From Panorpa germanica (taxonomy: Eukaryota; Arthropoda; Insecta; Mecoptera; Panorpidae): a DNA stretch of 64,000 nt. The DNA is taken from assembly GCA_963678705.1 (NCBI GenBank), contig OY783204.1, forward strand, positions 16,316,759-16,380,758. The letters run 5' to 3'. A program made the translations under genes and the position numbers. The notes beneath the pieces are model-generated. The model saw nothing but the letters and a program-made list of their open reading frames with translations. It was not told the DNA's origin and searched no databases. Shown one piece after another: positions 11,520 through 21,959 of this stretch. Numbering within the stretch: the first letter of the stretch is position 1; every line of letters begins with the position of its first letter.

Positions 11520-11790
11520 TCAAGTTGTAAGAAGCAAGTCCGGTATCATCAATTCACCGCCCGCCCAATACCTCACCCCCTGCCTCGCACCGCACCGTTT
11601 GCTAAGAGTTCGACGTTTAAAGCCTTTTAAAAATTTAAACCGACGAAATCTGACCCAGTGACATGAGTATTCGTGACGTCACTTTTATTCGGACAAGCTC
11701 TGCACATAAGAATCGTGGTTCCTCAACCGCCCCCACCACTTTCCGCACCTATGTCCCATGCATGTGTTGTGCCGTTCGACTGCGACTCAC
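11520..11790. promoter_or_regulatory. Pyrimidine/GC-richer block with perfect CRE palindrome
   Basis: Contains 'gtgacgtcac', a perfect 10-bp CRE-type palindrome near 11,674-11,683, within a locally GC-richer 270 bp. The CRE is the binding site for CREB/ATF bZIP factors. There is no transcript evidence, and a chance palindrome is possible. Confidence 0.25.
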
Positions 11791-12094
11791 TACCGTTCAA
11801 ACAACAACCACTTGAGACTGAATAGAGGGCAATGACCAGCCAAAATATGAAACAAGTCTGTCACGACCGTGTCCGTGGTCCGTGCTTCACAAACTAATCC
11901 ACCGTTGAAAATGCTGGTTGGGTCTGATGAAATGTAGAGGCAAGATTACGTACGGTAGAAGGTGTACTATGATAGGAATAGAACAGGCACCACCGCTGCA
12001 AGTTAACTTAGACAACAACTGAGATCGACTTCTCGAAGCAACCTCATTGAAAATGACGACAGCAACATATTTATACGACTACCATATAGCATAA

Positions 12095-12217
12095 ACATTT
12101 CGTATCGTAGCCTGATTACAATTTGAGTAAGATTTTTCGAAGCACGTTCTCTAAGTCACGAGTAGAAAATATATTTGGGTACGTTCAGGAAAAGAAATTT
12201 CGTATTTTAAAGCTTAA
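12095..12217 (+). repeat. Block duplicated in inverse orientation at 15.53-15.66 kb
   Basis: 'gattacaatttgagtaagat' through 'aagaaatttcgtattttaaa' recurs as reverse complement at 15,530-15,660. Here it precedes the MITE G body; at 15.5-15.8 kb the two blocks are in the opposite order, as in a circular permutation or a rearranged tandem dimer. Confidence 0.7.
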
Positions 12218-12798
12218 TGTACCGTACAGATTGGTGCGACATAAACATGCGACATCCAACATTTATGTATTTTCATTCAAGTTGACATTATTTAGACATG
12301 AGGGTAATAAATGTGTTGTACTTTTAACGTACAAACTAGTGCGACATAAACATGTGACACTAATAAAACCTTTACTTGTGCAATTTAAAAAAATTCTAGA
12401 TAGTATTTTTATGAAACAAAAATGTTTCAATCCTAAGTCGGAACATCTAAACGAATTACGGTTTTGAATATCATTTCGAAGAAAAGGATCGAGACCTACT
12501 TAGTTTCCAGTATAATTTATTGTATGTTTTTTATTTTTGAAAATTGTGTTTAAATGGACAAATAAAATAGACCTGAACAGTAGACCAATAGAATCATGAG
12601 TTAGCAGAGCCCTTGCTAAATAACTGGGTTTTATTACTTTGTTTTTGTAAATATTTTTTTTTCTAAAGCAAGTTGAAAGAATTCGTTCGAAATATGAAAG
12701 CTTCCGACGTATTAAGTTGCATGTCGCACTATGTCGTACAACTGTTTACAACAAATGTTGGATGTCGCATGTTTAAGTCGCACGTATGTGTATCATAC
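12218..12798. mobile_element. MITE family G, copy 1, flanked by TTAA
   Basis: Inverted ends of about 50 bp carry 'catgcgacatccaacatt' at the left and 'aatgttggatgtcgcatg' at the right. The ends abut TTAA on both sides (12,214-12,217 and 12,799-12,802), the target duplication of piggyBac-type transposition. The interior is noncoding; the 114-codon open frame across the left end is chance. Other pieces are at 15.67-15.83 and 53.34-53.78 kb. The piggyBac assignment rests on TTAA alone. Confidence 0.7.
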
Positions 12799-12802
12799 TT
12801 AA

Positions 12803-13970
12803 GGGTATGGGGTATGGTAATGCATTTTTGCTTCTGAAACTTTCACCTTCGTTTTTTGATCCAAAATGCCTTCGAAACGAATACTCCTTTTTCTTGTTGT
12901 CCATAAGTCAACCTAGTTCGCCCAAATATCGATTCCTATACTAGGTCGACTACTAGAATATCGTATTCGAATTTTACACACTTCGGATCCAAATCGCAAC
13001 CCCAAATCCAAATTCCTCTGCTCTTGGCAAAACTTCAGTGAGAAAAATTTTAACTGCTCATATAATTATGTGACATATCGAACGCTTGACGAAGGATAAA
13101 TCTGAGCGAAGAAAAATCGTTTAATGCGAACTAATGGTAACTACATCGTTCGGACTACTGACTCGAAGTCATTTCACTAAAATATGTATTAGGTCAAATC
13201 TGACTTCAATTCCGAATGTCTAATATAGGCGGTGCTGGATTAACATCAACAATCATCAGAGAAATAGTAATTTTTGTAGCTCTAATCATCTCATTCTCTG
13301 GGCTATATCTCTAGAGCGGTTGATCACACGAAAAAATGTATAAAAGCAAATTTATAGAGAATTTTATCCTCTAAAACTTTTCTAATAACTCGAAATGGCA
13401 TTTAGAGCGTAGGAAACAAGATATCTACAGAAAGACGGGTTTTGCGACCTTTGACTTTTAAATAACAAGACTCAAGTACACGGAATTCTATAAGAATTTT
13501 AGCCTATAAAATATCAAAAGAAACATTTATTACAAGAAAGAGCTTATTATATTGTATTTCAAGAATTTCCCCAATTTCATCATTTTAGTTAATCGCGTGA
13601 CGTCAAAATATTGTTAAAAAAGAAGCGCTAAAACTAAAATTCAAATTTTATATATTTAATAGATATATTTCTATCAACTTTTAGATATTTAAAAAAATTA
13701 AAACGTAATTAGCATATATTTCAATACAAATTTATATTAGAAGTTCGACTTAAAGAAATAGTTAAATGCATTAAGAAATAAGGATATGTGCTTGTAAAAT
13801 TCCGTGTTTTCGTAATCACCAAAGTTGGATTGCATTGAAACTGTTTCTCCAATGCTTGTTGAATGAAACAATAGTACTATTAACATAGTTTGTAAGTTCA
13901 ATTCTAACAGTCCAAAAAAAAGAGATATAGTCCGCTTAAAATTAGAATGATGATAGAGAATCACGATTAA
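12803..13970. other. AT-rich stretch with weak repeat family I similarity
   Basis: 13,600-13,720 ('gcgtgacgtcaaaat', 'tatttctatcaacttttaga') resembles the tail of repeat family I at 28.02-28.13 kb. Otherwise no supported feature. Confidence 0.4.
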
Positions 13971-13974
13971 AACA

Positions 13975-14193
13975 GTGCTCCAAGAAGCGTGCTGGAGCAC
14001 CTCGTGTTCGTTGCCGGATATACAGATCATCTCATTACGTGGTATGTAAATCTGAGTCCATGAAGCTGGGGCCTTCACTATCAGCATCATCAAAACCATC
14101 AACAAGAAGAGCAGCAACAAGGAACTGGGTCACCTCTCCCGTCTCCGTGAGTTGGCCCTAAAGAACGATCCATCGTCCGTGTGGCGACTTTCG
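13975..14193 (+). pseudogene. Coding-like relic of unknown origin
   Basis: A locally GC-richer stretch whose plus strand reads like protein in two abutting frames. The first includes 'SVLEHLVFVAGYTDHLIT' and stops at a TGA. The second, one base offset, includes 'NKELGHLSRLRELALKND' and ends 'SSVWRLSK' then TAA. A single-base frameshift near 14,063 would explain both as one C-terminus. 'acgtg|gtatgt' and 'ctatcag|c' could instead be splice sites, but the intron would be only about 43 bp. I do not recognise the family; it may be a host gene fragment, a processed pseudogene or a captured sequence. Confidence 0.4.
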
Positions 14194-14199
14194 AAATAA

Positions 14200-14595
14200 G
14201 GTACAAACATAACCTCAAATTGTTTCGTTTTAAGTGAAGCACGTTTTCAAAGTAATTTACTGAAGAAATTAGATAAATTGTACGAGTTTAATGGAATTAA
14301 AAGTATAAAGTACAGATAAATTGAAGACACAAATATTTACAGTTAATTGAAGTAAGATCTTTGTAGTTGCTGTGACCTATATTCTATTCGAACAACCTTT
14401 GTGACCTACAAGTTATCTTAGATGGCCGCGTGGAGCAATGTTCTAATGTTTTGCGCTGGTAAAACTATCATTCAAATGGACAGGAAAATAACATGTATTA
14501 AATTTGATGATTAATTTAAAAATAACAATTTGTTTGTAAATAATACAGCATAAGCTTAAACACAGTATTTCTTAAATGTTGATTTATTTAAATTA
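14200..14595. other. AT-rich stretch without a recognised feature
   Basis: No coding or repeat signal supported. Confidence 0.35.
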
Positions 14596-14599
14596 ACTG

Positions 14600-14765
14600 C
14601 AAGATCATGCTTATTCATCATCCTCATAACATCATGGCGCTACAGCCCCTGAAGAGCCTTGGCCTCCTTTAAGACCTATTGGACGCCCAATTTAAAATGG
14701 CCATTATCGTCGTCTTTCTTTCAACTTTTGCACATCCTTGATTCCCTTCCGAAACTTTTTTAGCC
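14600..14765 (-). pseudogene. LINE 3' tail fragment
   Basis: On the minus strand it reads 'ggaggccaaggctcttcagg', 'ggctgtagcgcca' and then a short 'atg' repeat. This parallels the 3' terminus of the LINE at 60.05 kb ('ggggctgtcgagccactg' then a GAA repeat). Only the extreme C-terminus and 3' UTR remain. Confidence 0.5.
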
Positions 14766-15319
14766 GTTCTGTTTCTGTCCATTTCTAAACACATATGAGA
14801 TATCTAGAATCAAAGGGATTTAGGCAACAAATTTTGAAAATTTGAGATAACCAACGCAAACGATAGAAGATGTACTAAACTATTTAGTGGCACAGAGATA
14901 TAAGCGAAATCTTAGACAGATTTTACTATATAGCGTGAATTCTAAAACCTACTGACCGAAAACGCCTATACGTTCCTATAACTTTAAACTCGTTTTCTGA
15001 AGAATTTTGCTTTTGTCACTTACATCCCTTTGCATCTAGATGCCTCATGTCTTGAATCATTACAATGCTTATTGGTAAAGGAAAATCTGCATCATGTTTT
15101 TATTTCTCGTTTTAATTTGCAATATCATTGTTTGTATTATATATTTAATTGTGCTTCTTGGGTAAACAATTTGGATGCGAAGCGTATAAAATTCAAATAC
15201 GATATTCTAGAGTATAGAAATCGACATTTGGGCGATATAGGGTGACTTATGGATAACAACACAAAAAGAGCATCCATTTCGAAGGCACTTTAGATAAAAA
15301 ATGAAGACGAAAGTTATTT

Positions 15320-15482
15320 TTTTTATATATTATTTCTCGGGCTTCCAAGGCACGTAGCCTTTTATCGCCCATAAAAATGTTCTGCTTTTTCTTATACTTT
15401 GTATCCCGACAACAAGAATGATATCTATTCATGGCTACTACTGTTATAAATTTTGGTTTCGCAATCAAAAAGGCGGTGTTAA
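15320..15482 (-). mobile_element. SINE-like family C, copy 3
   Basis: Minus-strand copy: T-rich stretch and 'ttctcgggcttcc' at the low end, 'caatcaaaaaggcggtgtta' at the high end. Clear match to the other four copies. Confidence 0.75.
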
Positions 15483-15529
15483 GGAGGCGAAAGTTTAAAA
15501 AAAAAAATGCATTACCCTTCCCCATAAAC

Positions 15530-15830
15530 TTAACCTTTAAAATACGAAATTTCTTTTCCTGAACGCACCCAAAAAGATTTTCTACCTGTGGCTTAGAACG
15601 TGCTTCGAAAAATCTTACTCAAATTGTAATTAGGCTATTCGACATTACTACGATACGCATATATATAATTTCTAGGGCTTCAAAACATTTTTGTTTCATA
15701 AAAATACTACCTAGAAATTTAAAAAATAGCAAAATTAAGGGTTTTATTAGCGTCGCCTAAAAAAGTACACTCATGTCTAAATAATGTCAACTTATGAATG
15801 AAAATATAAAAATGTTGGATGTCGCATGTG
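15530..15830 (-). repeat. Inverted partner of the 12.1-12.4 kb region with a MITE G end
   Basis: Contains the reverse complement of 12,095-12,213, then of part of the MITE G body, ending 'aatgttggatgtcgcatg' at about 15,816-15,833. Block order is swapped relative to the 12 kb copy. Confidence 0.65.
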
Positions 15831-16050
15831 AGGGTAGTAGGAGGAATTAAGACATTTGTGCAGATACTTCTAGATCATAGATGGTGCTAATGTAGGTGGA
15901 GTTTTAAGTTTATATTCAAAAAATAATATTTACTGATTAACACTATGAAGTAACAAGAATGAAAAAAGTATTTTATATTTTCCAAATAGGAAATAGGTTT
16001 GTAAAAGTTTTCAAATAAAATATGAAATTCTATACTCTTAAAAGATATTT

Positions 16051-16100
16051 AGACGACACAGTGGGCGAGAGCATTGATGCTTGACGCCGACTGCTGTGTC
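16051..16100 (+). mobile_element. SINE S1 copy a, 5' part (split)
   Basis: Head of a tRNA-derived SINE, 'gacgacacagtgggcgagag' to 'actgctgtgtc', including the A-box region. Its continuation starts at 24,290. The interruption is an insertion with a 13-bp target duplication 'cgactgctgtgtc' (16,088-16,100 and 24,277-24,289). Another S1 copy at 32,458 runs directly from 'gactgctgtg' into the 'cgggtt' of the B-box region, showing the uninterrupted form. Confidence 0.85.
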
Positions 16101-16190
16101 AACGGCCATACCATGTTGAACCCACCAGTTCTCGTTCGATCACTGGGGTTAAGCATCACTGTGGGCAGCCATGACTTGGATGGGAGACAC
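16098..16190 (+). ncRNA. 5S rRNA-derived sequence (SINE3-like head)
   Basis: 'caacggccataccatgttga', 'ttctcgttcgatcactgggg', 'ttaagcatca' and 'gacttggatgggagac' follow the order and spacing of insect 5S rRNA from its 5' end through the box C internal promoter. The match decays after about position 90, before the 3' half of helix I, so it is not an intact 5S gene. Together with the target duplication this indicates a 5S-derived SINE promoter. Box A and box C look usable in this unit. Confidence 0.8.
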
Positions 16191-18048
16191 TCTGTGGGGA
16201 GGTCAATCTCCTGGGACCAAGTCGTGGTTGTGGTGACGTAGTCGCAGTTCGGCCGGTGTGGTGCCCGTAGTTGAACTGTTAGGCTGCGGGGTATGCGTAT
16301 GGGGTTTTCGTTGACATTGCACTTCCCTAGCCAATGGTGCGCAGTGTTCGGTGTCACCGCGTCATACTACCGGTAGTATTTATACTACCATTCCAGGCGA
16401 GCACACTTCAGTGATTCATATCTAATAGGGGTATCTCCCCTTATCCAAGGTACCTGACTTCCTACAACCGTCCGTGTTACACAAACAGATGTAATTTCTG
16501 TAGCCACATTTGCGCGAGTTTATGGCCTCATATGAGGCTGGTATCGCAAAGTCTCCAGGAGTGGAGGAAGATTTTAACGAAATCATACTATACCCAGTGT
16601 AGTATATTACTCGCACTCGTTCGATCACTGGGGTTAAGCATCACAGCGGGCAGTCACAGTTTGGACGGGTGTCATCTTAGTCATCCGTCCAAACTGAGGC
16701 TGTGGTGACTGTAGTCGTGGTTCGGTGCCGTCGTGCACACGTCATTTGAACCGCGGCGACAGGGGTATGCGTATGGGGTTTTCGTTGACATTGCACTTCC
16801 CTAGCCAATGGTGCGCAGTGTTCGGTGTCACCGCTTACATACCTCGGTAGTATTATTCCATATACTACCCTTCCAGGCGAGCACACTTCAGTGATTTAAT
16901 ATCTAATAGGGGTATCTCCCCTTATCCAAGGTACCTGACTTCCTATAACCGTCCGTGTTACACAAACAGATGTAATTTCTGTAGCCACATTTGCGCGAGT
17001 TTATGGCCTCATATGAGGCTGGTATCGCAAAGTCTCCAGGAGTGGAGGAAGATTTTAACGAAATCATACTATACCCAGTGTAGTATATTACTCGCACTCG
17101 TTCGATCACTGGGGTTAAGCATCACAGCGGGCAGTCACAGTTTGGACGGGTGTCATCTCAGTCATCCGTCCAAACTGCGGCTGTGGTGACTGTAGTCGTG
17201 GTTCGGTGCCGTCGTGCACACGTCATTTGAACCGCGGCGACAGGGGTATGCGTATGGGGTTTTCGTTGACATTGCACTTCCCTAGCCAATGGTGCGCAGT
17301 GTTCGGTGTCACCGCTTACATACCTCGGTAGTATTATTCCATATACTACCCTTCCAGGCGAGCACACTTCAGTGATTTAATATCTAATAGGGGTATCTCC
17401 CCTTATCCAAGGTACCTGACTTCCTATAACCGTCCGTGTTACACAAACAGATGTAATTTCTGTAGCCACATTTGCGCGAGTTTATGGCCTCATATGAGGC
17501 TGGTATCGCAAAGTCTCCAGGAGTGGAGGAAGATTTTAACGAAATCATACTATACCCAGTGTAGTATATTACTCGCACTCGTTCGATCACTGGGGTTAAG
17601 CATCACAGCGGGCAGTCACAGTTTGGACGGGTGTCATCTCAGTCATCCGTCCAAACTGCGGCTGTGGTGACTGTAGTCGTGGTTCGGTGCCGTCGTGCAC
17701 ACGTCATTTGAACCGCGGCGACAGGGGTATGCGTATGGGGTTTTCGTTGACATTGCACTTCCCTAGCCAATGGTGCGCAGTGTTCGGTGTCACCGCTTAC
17801 ATACCACGGTAGTATTATTCCATATACTACCATTCCAGGCGAGCACACTTCAGTGATTTAATATCTAATAGGGGTATCTCCCCTTATCCAAGGTACCTGA
17901 CTTCCTATAACCGTCCGTGTTACACAAACAGATGTAATTTCTGTAGCCACATTTGCGCGAGTTTATGGCCTCATATGAGGCTGGTATCGCAAAGTCTCCA
18001 GGAGTGGAGGAAGATTTTAATGAAATCATACTATACCCAGTGTAGTAT
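16101..18048 (+). repeat. Tandem array of ~481-bp 5S-derived units (left part)
   Basis: Using 'ttcgatcactgggg' as register, units start at 16,135, 16,620, 17,101 and 17,582, giving spacings of 485, 481 and 481. A 34-bp leader with the true 5S 5' end occurs only before unit 1. Unit 4 is cut at 18,048 by an LTR element and resumes at 23,784. Units 2-5 are nearly identical. Unit 1 differs strongly in the 5S box C region. Each unit has the palindromes 'gcctcatatgaggc' and 'aggggtatctcccct'. The recurrent 68-69 residue minus-strand open frames are just the repeat read out of context. Confidence 0.9.
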
Positions 18049-18395
18049 TGATATCACCAGTCTCGAGGAGACACAGGATTGTAATACTTAACGCTGACAT
18101 AAAACACATGTGGGCATGGGAACTGTGCTGGAACCTCGAGAGTGACTCGCGGGAACTGGCTGACATAAAACACATGTGGGCATGGGAACTGTGCTGGAAC
18201 CTCGAGAGTGACTCGCGGGAACTGGGCTTGAACCTCGAGAGTGACTCGGGTTTGGGCATTCTGACTTACGGCCTCTGACTGGAAGGGTTGAGCTGATTAC
18301 ATTTTTATAAGACTACATATTTAATTTCGGATTGATTACTAATAAATATATTCTTGTTCAATTGATTGTAATGTTTTAATTAAACAACCCTAACA
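18049..18395 (+). repeat. 5' LTR
   Basis: Begins 'tgatatcaccag', ends 'caaccctaaca'. U3 contains a 66-bp direct repeat (starting 18,094 and 18,160) plus a partial third copy ('gaacctcgagagtgactcg'). 'aataaa' at about 18,340 is a plausible polyadenylation signal. By eye, all 347 positions match the 3' LTR. Confidence 0.9.
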
Positions 18396-18410
18396 TATCA
18401 GAAGTGGGAT
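18396..18410 (+). other. Primer binding site, tRNA-Leu type
   Basis: 'tatcagaagtgggat' directly follows the LTR and matches, bar small differences, the complement of the 3' end of insect tRNA-Leu ('tgtcagaagtgggatt'). This is where minus-strand DNA synthesis would be primed. Confidence 0.75.
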
Positions 18411-18889
18411 AATACATGAAAATTTTTATTTTCTAAACCACGCGGAAAGTGCAGAAATAGTGAAATAGAAAAAAAGTATTTTTTTTCTTTGTTTGTCCGG
18501 TAACAAGGGCGTGACAAATATATAATTTGTGTGTGAGCAGCGGCATGGCTAATTCACTGACATGGTTATAAATACATGTGGATAATATTATGGATATGTG
18601 TTTTGCAGAAAATACATAAAGGAATTTTTAAGAAAATTTAATTTTTGTGTTGATTGAGTATGCAGAGTAATATTTATTGTGTACGTGATAATGAGTAATG
18701 TGAGCAGTGAAAGCGTTATACAGCTTTAATTGGAGTGACATTGGTGGAGTGAAATAATACGGACATTGTTTTGTGAAGTTAATAAGTAGCAGGAGTAAAG
18801 ATTGGAATTTTTGGAACAGGAGTAAATATTGGAACCTGTAAAAGTTGACATTGGAGAGATAATTATTGTTGTAAAGAAGTTCACGGATG

Positions 18890-19490
18890 ATTACTTAGTG
18901 ATATTAAAGTGTGATGAAAAGTTTGAGGACATGTGATAATAGAATTTAAAAGGACATTGCTTTAAATATTAAAGTGTGATGAAAAGTTTGAGGACATGTG
19001 ATAATAGAATTTAAAAGGACATTGCTTTAAATATTAAAGTGTGATGAAAAGTTTGAGGACATGTGATAATAGAATTTAAAAGGACATTGCTTTAAATATT
19101 AAAGTGTGATGAAAAGTTTGAGGACATGTGATAATAGAATTTAAAAGGACATTGCTTTAAATATTAAAGTGTGATGAAAAGTTTGAGGACATGTGATAAT
19201 AGAATTAAAAGGACATTGCTTTAAATATTAAAGTGTGATGAAAAGTTTGAGGACATGTGATAATAGAATTTAAAAGGACATTGCTTTAAACATTAAAGTG
19301 TGATGAAAAGTTTGAGGACGTGTGATAATATAATGTAAAAACACATTGCTGTAAGCATTAAGGTGTGCTGGAAAAGTTAGAGAGCAAGTGATAGTACAAT
19401 TCAAGAGGAAAATTGCTTTACGCATTTGAGTATGGTGAAAAGTTTGAGAGCAAGTCGGTGGTGCGATTTAAGAGGGCATTGCCATAGACA
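18890..19490 (+). repeat. 65-bp minisatellite in the retrotransposon leader
   Basis: The unit 'tattaaagtgtgatgaaaag...' starts at 18,902, 18,967, 19,032, 19,097 and 19,162 (period 65), then at 64-65 bp steps, with the last two or three units diverging progressively. The internal units are almost identical and the 3' units degenerate, a pattern typical of slippage or unequal exchange. Confidence 0.9.
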
Positions 19491-19691
19491 TTTATTTAGA
19501 GACGCTTGTGTGTATGAGACACCTTCCGGAGTACCATATGGAGAAGTTAGAAATGCGGATAAAATTCGATATGAGTGAGGAACGTATGGTTGACGTAGTT
19601 ATAAGTCGAATACCAATTTTGAGTATTTAGAAGAATGGCAAATCGGCGAGATGTTCAATATTGAATTAAACGGCTACAAGAGTTCACATAC

Positions 19692-19752
19692 GACACAGTA
19701 GGCGAGAGCATTGATGCTTGGTTCTGACTACTATGTCCAGATATCATCTGGG
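19692..19752 (+). repeat. SINE S1 head fragment inside the LTR element
   Basis: 'cgacacagtaggcgagagca' and 'ttgatgcttggttctgactactatgtcc' pieces match the S1 5' head. The B box does not follow. Either a truncated insertion or a captured head. Confidence 0.55.
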
Positions 19753-19759
19753 TTTGGTT

Positions 19760-20235
19760 AAAATCAAATTTAATTGGTTATGTGCAAGCACAATCATGAA
19801 TATGAAAAGGAAAACTTGATCACAAAAAGGAAAATTCGATAAAGAAAATAGACAGAGGGAAAAATGGGAAAAAAGAAGAAAAACAGTTTTATAAGAAGGA
19901 AAATATAGTTAACAGAATAGATGTTATGGACTGGGAGGACTTCATTAGCAGTATACCATTGGCAGACAGGTGGAAAAAGTGATACAGAGTAATGAAGAAA
20001 ATGGTAATAGAATAAAATAATCAGGGAAGGCAAGGCAATGGGTGGGGACATCATAGTGGAGGCGATGTATCAGCTGGAAAAAGGAAGTTATTAGAGAAGC
20101 AACGGACAGAAAATAATTTGGAATAGAATAGTGAAATGTAATAGATTATCTATTGTAAAATGTAGATAAAATGTGATATATTGGTTTAAAGTGCTAATAA
20201 CTTCAATAGTTGATGCACTAGAAAAATAAAAATAT
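19760..20235 (+). pseudogene. Gag-like or LINE-derived broken frame
   Basis: Reads 'NRIDVMDWEDFISSIPLADRW' in part, then 'EKRKLLEKQRTE', with stops between. It ends in 'aaagtgctaataacttcaat', which is also the end of a repeat at 54.94 kb (family K). The latter suggests a LINE 3' end inserted into the LTR element; a gag fragment is the alternative. Confidence 0.35.
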
Positions 20236-20439
20236 GAAAAAGGAGTTCACAAGGCCGTCTACCGTCAGGACGAGTAATGTTAAATGTCACCACAGCAGTA
20301 AAGAGGCACAAAATAATGTTCGAGGCGATCGCAAGTGGAGGAAGACTGATGAAAATAGTACTTGACATAATTCGAGGGATAATCGACGCAACGGAAAAGA
20401 TCGGAAAGTTTGTAACAACTATGGAGATACGTTACATTT

Positions 20440-20530
20440 TATAGTAGAGCGCCCCAAAAGAAATAAAGTACAGTGTTTTAAATATAAGAAGTATGAGCAT
20501 GTGCAGAGACAGTACCCAAGTGCACCGTCA
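20440..20530 (+). pseudogene. Gag nucleocapsid CCHC knuckle, degenerate
   Basis: Frame at about 20,469 reads 'VQCFKYKKYEHVQRQYPS'. The CX2CX4HX4C spacing of a retroelement zinc knuckle is kept, but the second and third cysteines are both tyrosine, so zinc binding would be lost. Confidence 0.7.
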
Positions 20531-20599
20531 ACAAAAGTGTGTGAAAGTACCGTGGATAATGCAATATCTAATCCATGCATTTCTAAGATCATATATTAA

Positions 20600-20665
20600 A
20601 AAAATAAAAGGTTAATTGGTTAATTGACACGAGAAGTTCATGTACTCTAATAAAAGTAAATAAAA
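20600..20665 (+). pseudogene. Retroelement aspartic protease active-site relic
   Basis: Reads 'LIDTRSSCTLIK'. The family motif is D-T/S-G with 'SSCTLI' following. The catalytic glycine is arginine here. It lies 3' of the nucleocapsid, as expected. Confidence 0.6.
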
Positions 20666-21389
20666 ATAAATCGTTAATATTTTGAAACTAAAGATATGTG
20701 AAGATAATGTAATACGTGTTTTACATAGTTTTAATAGCGCCACAGTTTCTAGTAATAACATAACAAAATACTGATCTACGTAAGTGAAACTAAGGCTGAA
20801 GTTAATGCAGTTGTGTTTAAGCGATAAGTGGATGATTTATGACTTAATAGTTGGATGTGACTTTTGAAACAAACCCTACATAACATTGAGCAGTGGTAAC
20901 GGGCATGGGTGTGGCAATACGATCCATGAGACTAGTTAAGGAACAGTGCATCAATATCAGTGACATTGAGTCAGGTCATGGAATAAACATTTACAATATG
21001 ACATTTGGGAACATTCACATAAAATATAAAGTTAAATGCGTTAATTTATTAAAGGAATGTATAAAAATGTGTTGCGCTTAGGCTGAGTGACATAAGAAAA
21101 ACGCAGGCTGCAAAATTATAAATTAAATGTGTAACAGATGAACCGGTAACATGTTGACCGTATAGGCTACCTGTAGTAGAGAGAGAAGCAGTAAAGAATG
21201 ATAAAAGCAACAGATAATAATATTAAAAGACATTATATTCATCTTATGCAAGTACCGTGTGTATGTGTATATAGACTTTGGCAGATTAAATGCAGTAATA
21301 ATAACAATGGTTTTAAAATAATAATAATAAATTGGGAAATAAAATATATTTTACGGAGCTCGGGCTAGTTTTGGACTTTTAACAAATAC

Positions 21390-21780
21390 CAGTGAATGAA
21401 AATTTAATTGCAAAATAGTTTTGTCGTGCCTGATGGGCAATATGAACTTTTGGGTATGTCAATGGGAATTTATATTGCGCTGGTGTGTATCAAAGACTTG
21501 TAAATAGAGTTGAATAAGATTTTGTGTTAGTGCCATGAAAAGATACAATAGCTTTTCTAGACATTGAAGTCATAATATTTCCGTCTAAATCAGTACCTGA
21601 AGGTTTTAAGCGGTTGAAGCAGGTGTTGCGGGAGAATGAATTAACACTGGAATTGTCAATGTGATCGTTTTTGAACAAGAATTGACTGTTTGGGACGTGA
21701 AATTAGTGCTGAGAGAGTGCGACCGAGGAAAGGAAAGATTGAAGCAGTGCAAAAATGTTAAAGCCGGAAACTGTAAACGG
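21390..21780 (+). pseudogene. Gypsy-type reverse transcriptase, degenerate
   Basis: 'FVVPDGQYELLGMSMG' followed by stops and then 'GFKRLKQVLRENELTLEL' match blocks of Ty3/gypsy RT on either side of the catalytic region. The Y-x-D-D block between them is not recoverable. After 21,770 'VNGVKQFLGLAGCFREFV' matches the connection segment. Stops and frameshifts show the gene is dead. Confidence 0.75.
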
Positions 21781-21959
21781 TGTAAAACAATTCTTAGGAC
21801 TTGCTGGTTGTTTTCGTGAATTTGTGTATAAATGAGAGGTCTGGCAACTGACAGGGAAGTCATGTAAAGTGGAGTTGAGGGCGGACGCAACAAGAGGTGT
21901 TTAATACGTTAAGAACAGTATTGAGTGCAAGAGTATATATTGGGGGTGTTTGGTTCTGC

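Noticed and set aside
12123-12467. 114-residue plus-strand frame
   Set aside because: Lies across a MITE terminus and a duplicated noncoding block, and is not conserved in the inverted copy at 15.5 kb.
13737-14120. 127-residue minus-strand frame with a hydrophobic start
   Set aside because: It is antisense to the better coding-like stretch at 13,975-14,193 and has no recognisable domain.
14964-15072. Minus-strand exon candidate ending at 'gggat|gtaagt' near 15,025
   Set aside because: A good donor sequence, but the only acceptor candidate has no pyrimidine tract and the open segment is short and unremarkable.
16098-16190. Functional 5S rRNA gene
   Set aside because: Similarity fades after about 90 bases, the 3' half of helix I is missing, and it begins exactly at a target duplication of a mobile insertion.
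16422-17848. Repeated minus-strand open frames of 68-69 residues
   Set aside because: They recur only because the 481-bp unit recurs. They cover 5S-derived and palindromic sequence, have no start context or domain, and unit 1 lacks the second one.
16101-18048. Hammerhead-ribozyme tandem repeat (retrozyme)
   Set aside because: I looked for the ctgatga..gaaa core in the 481-bp unit and did not find it.
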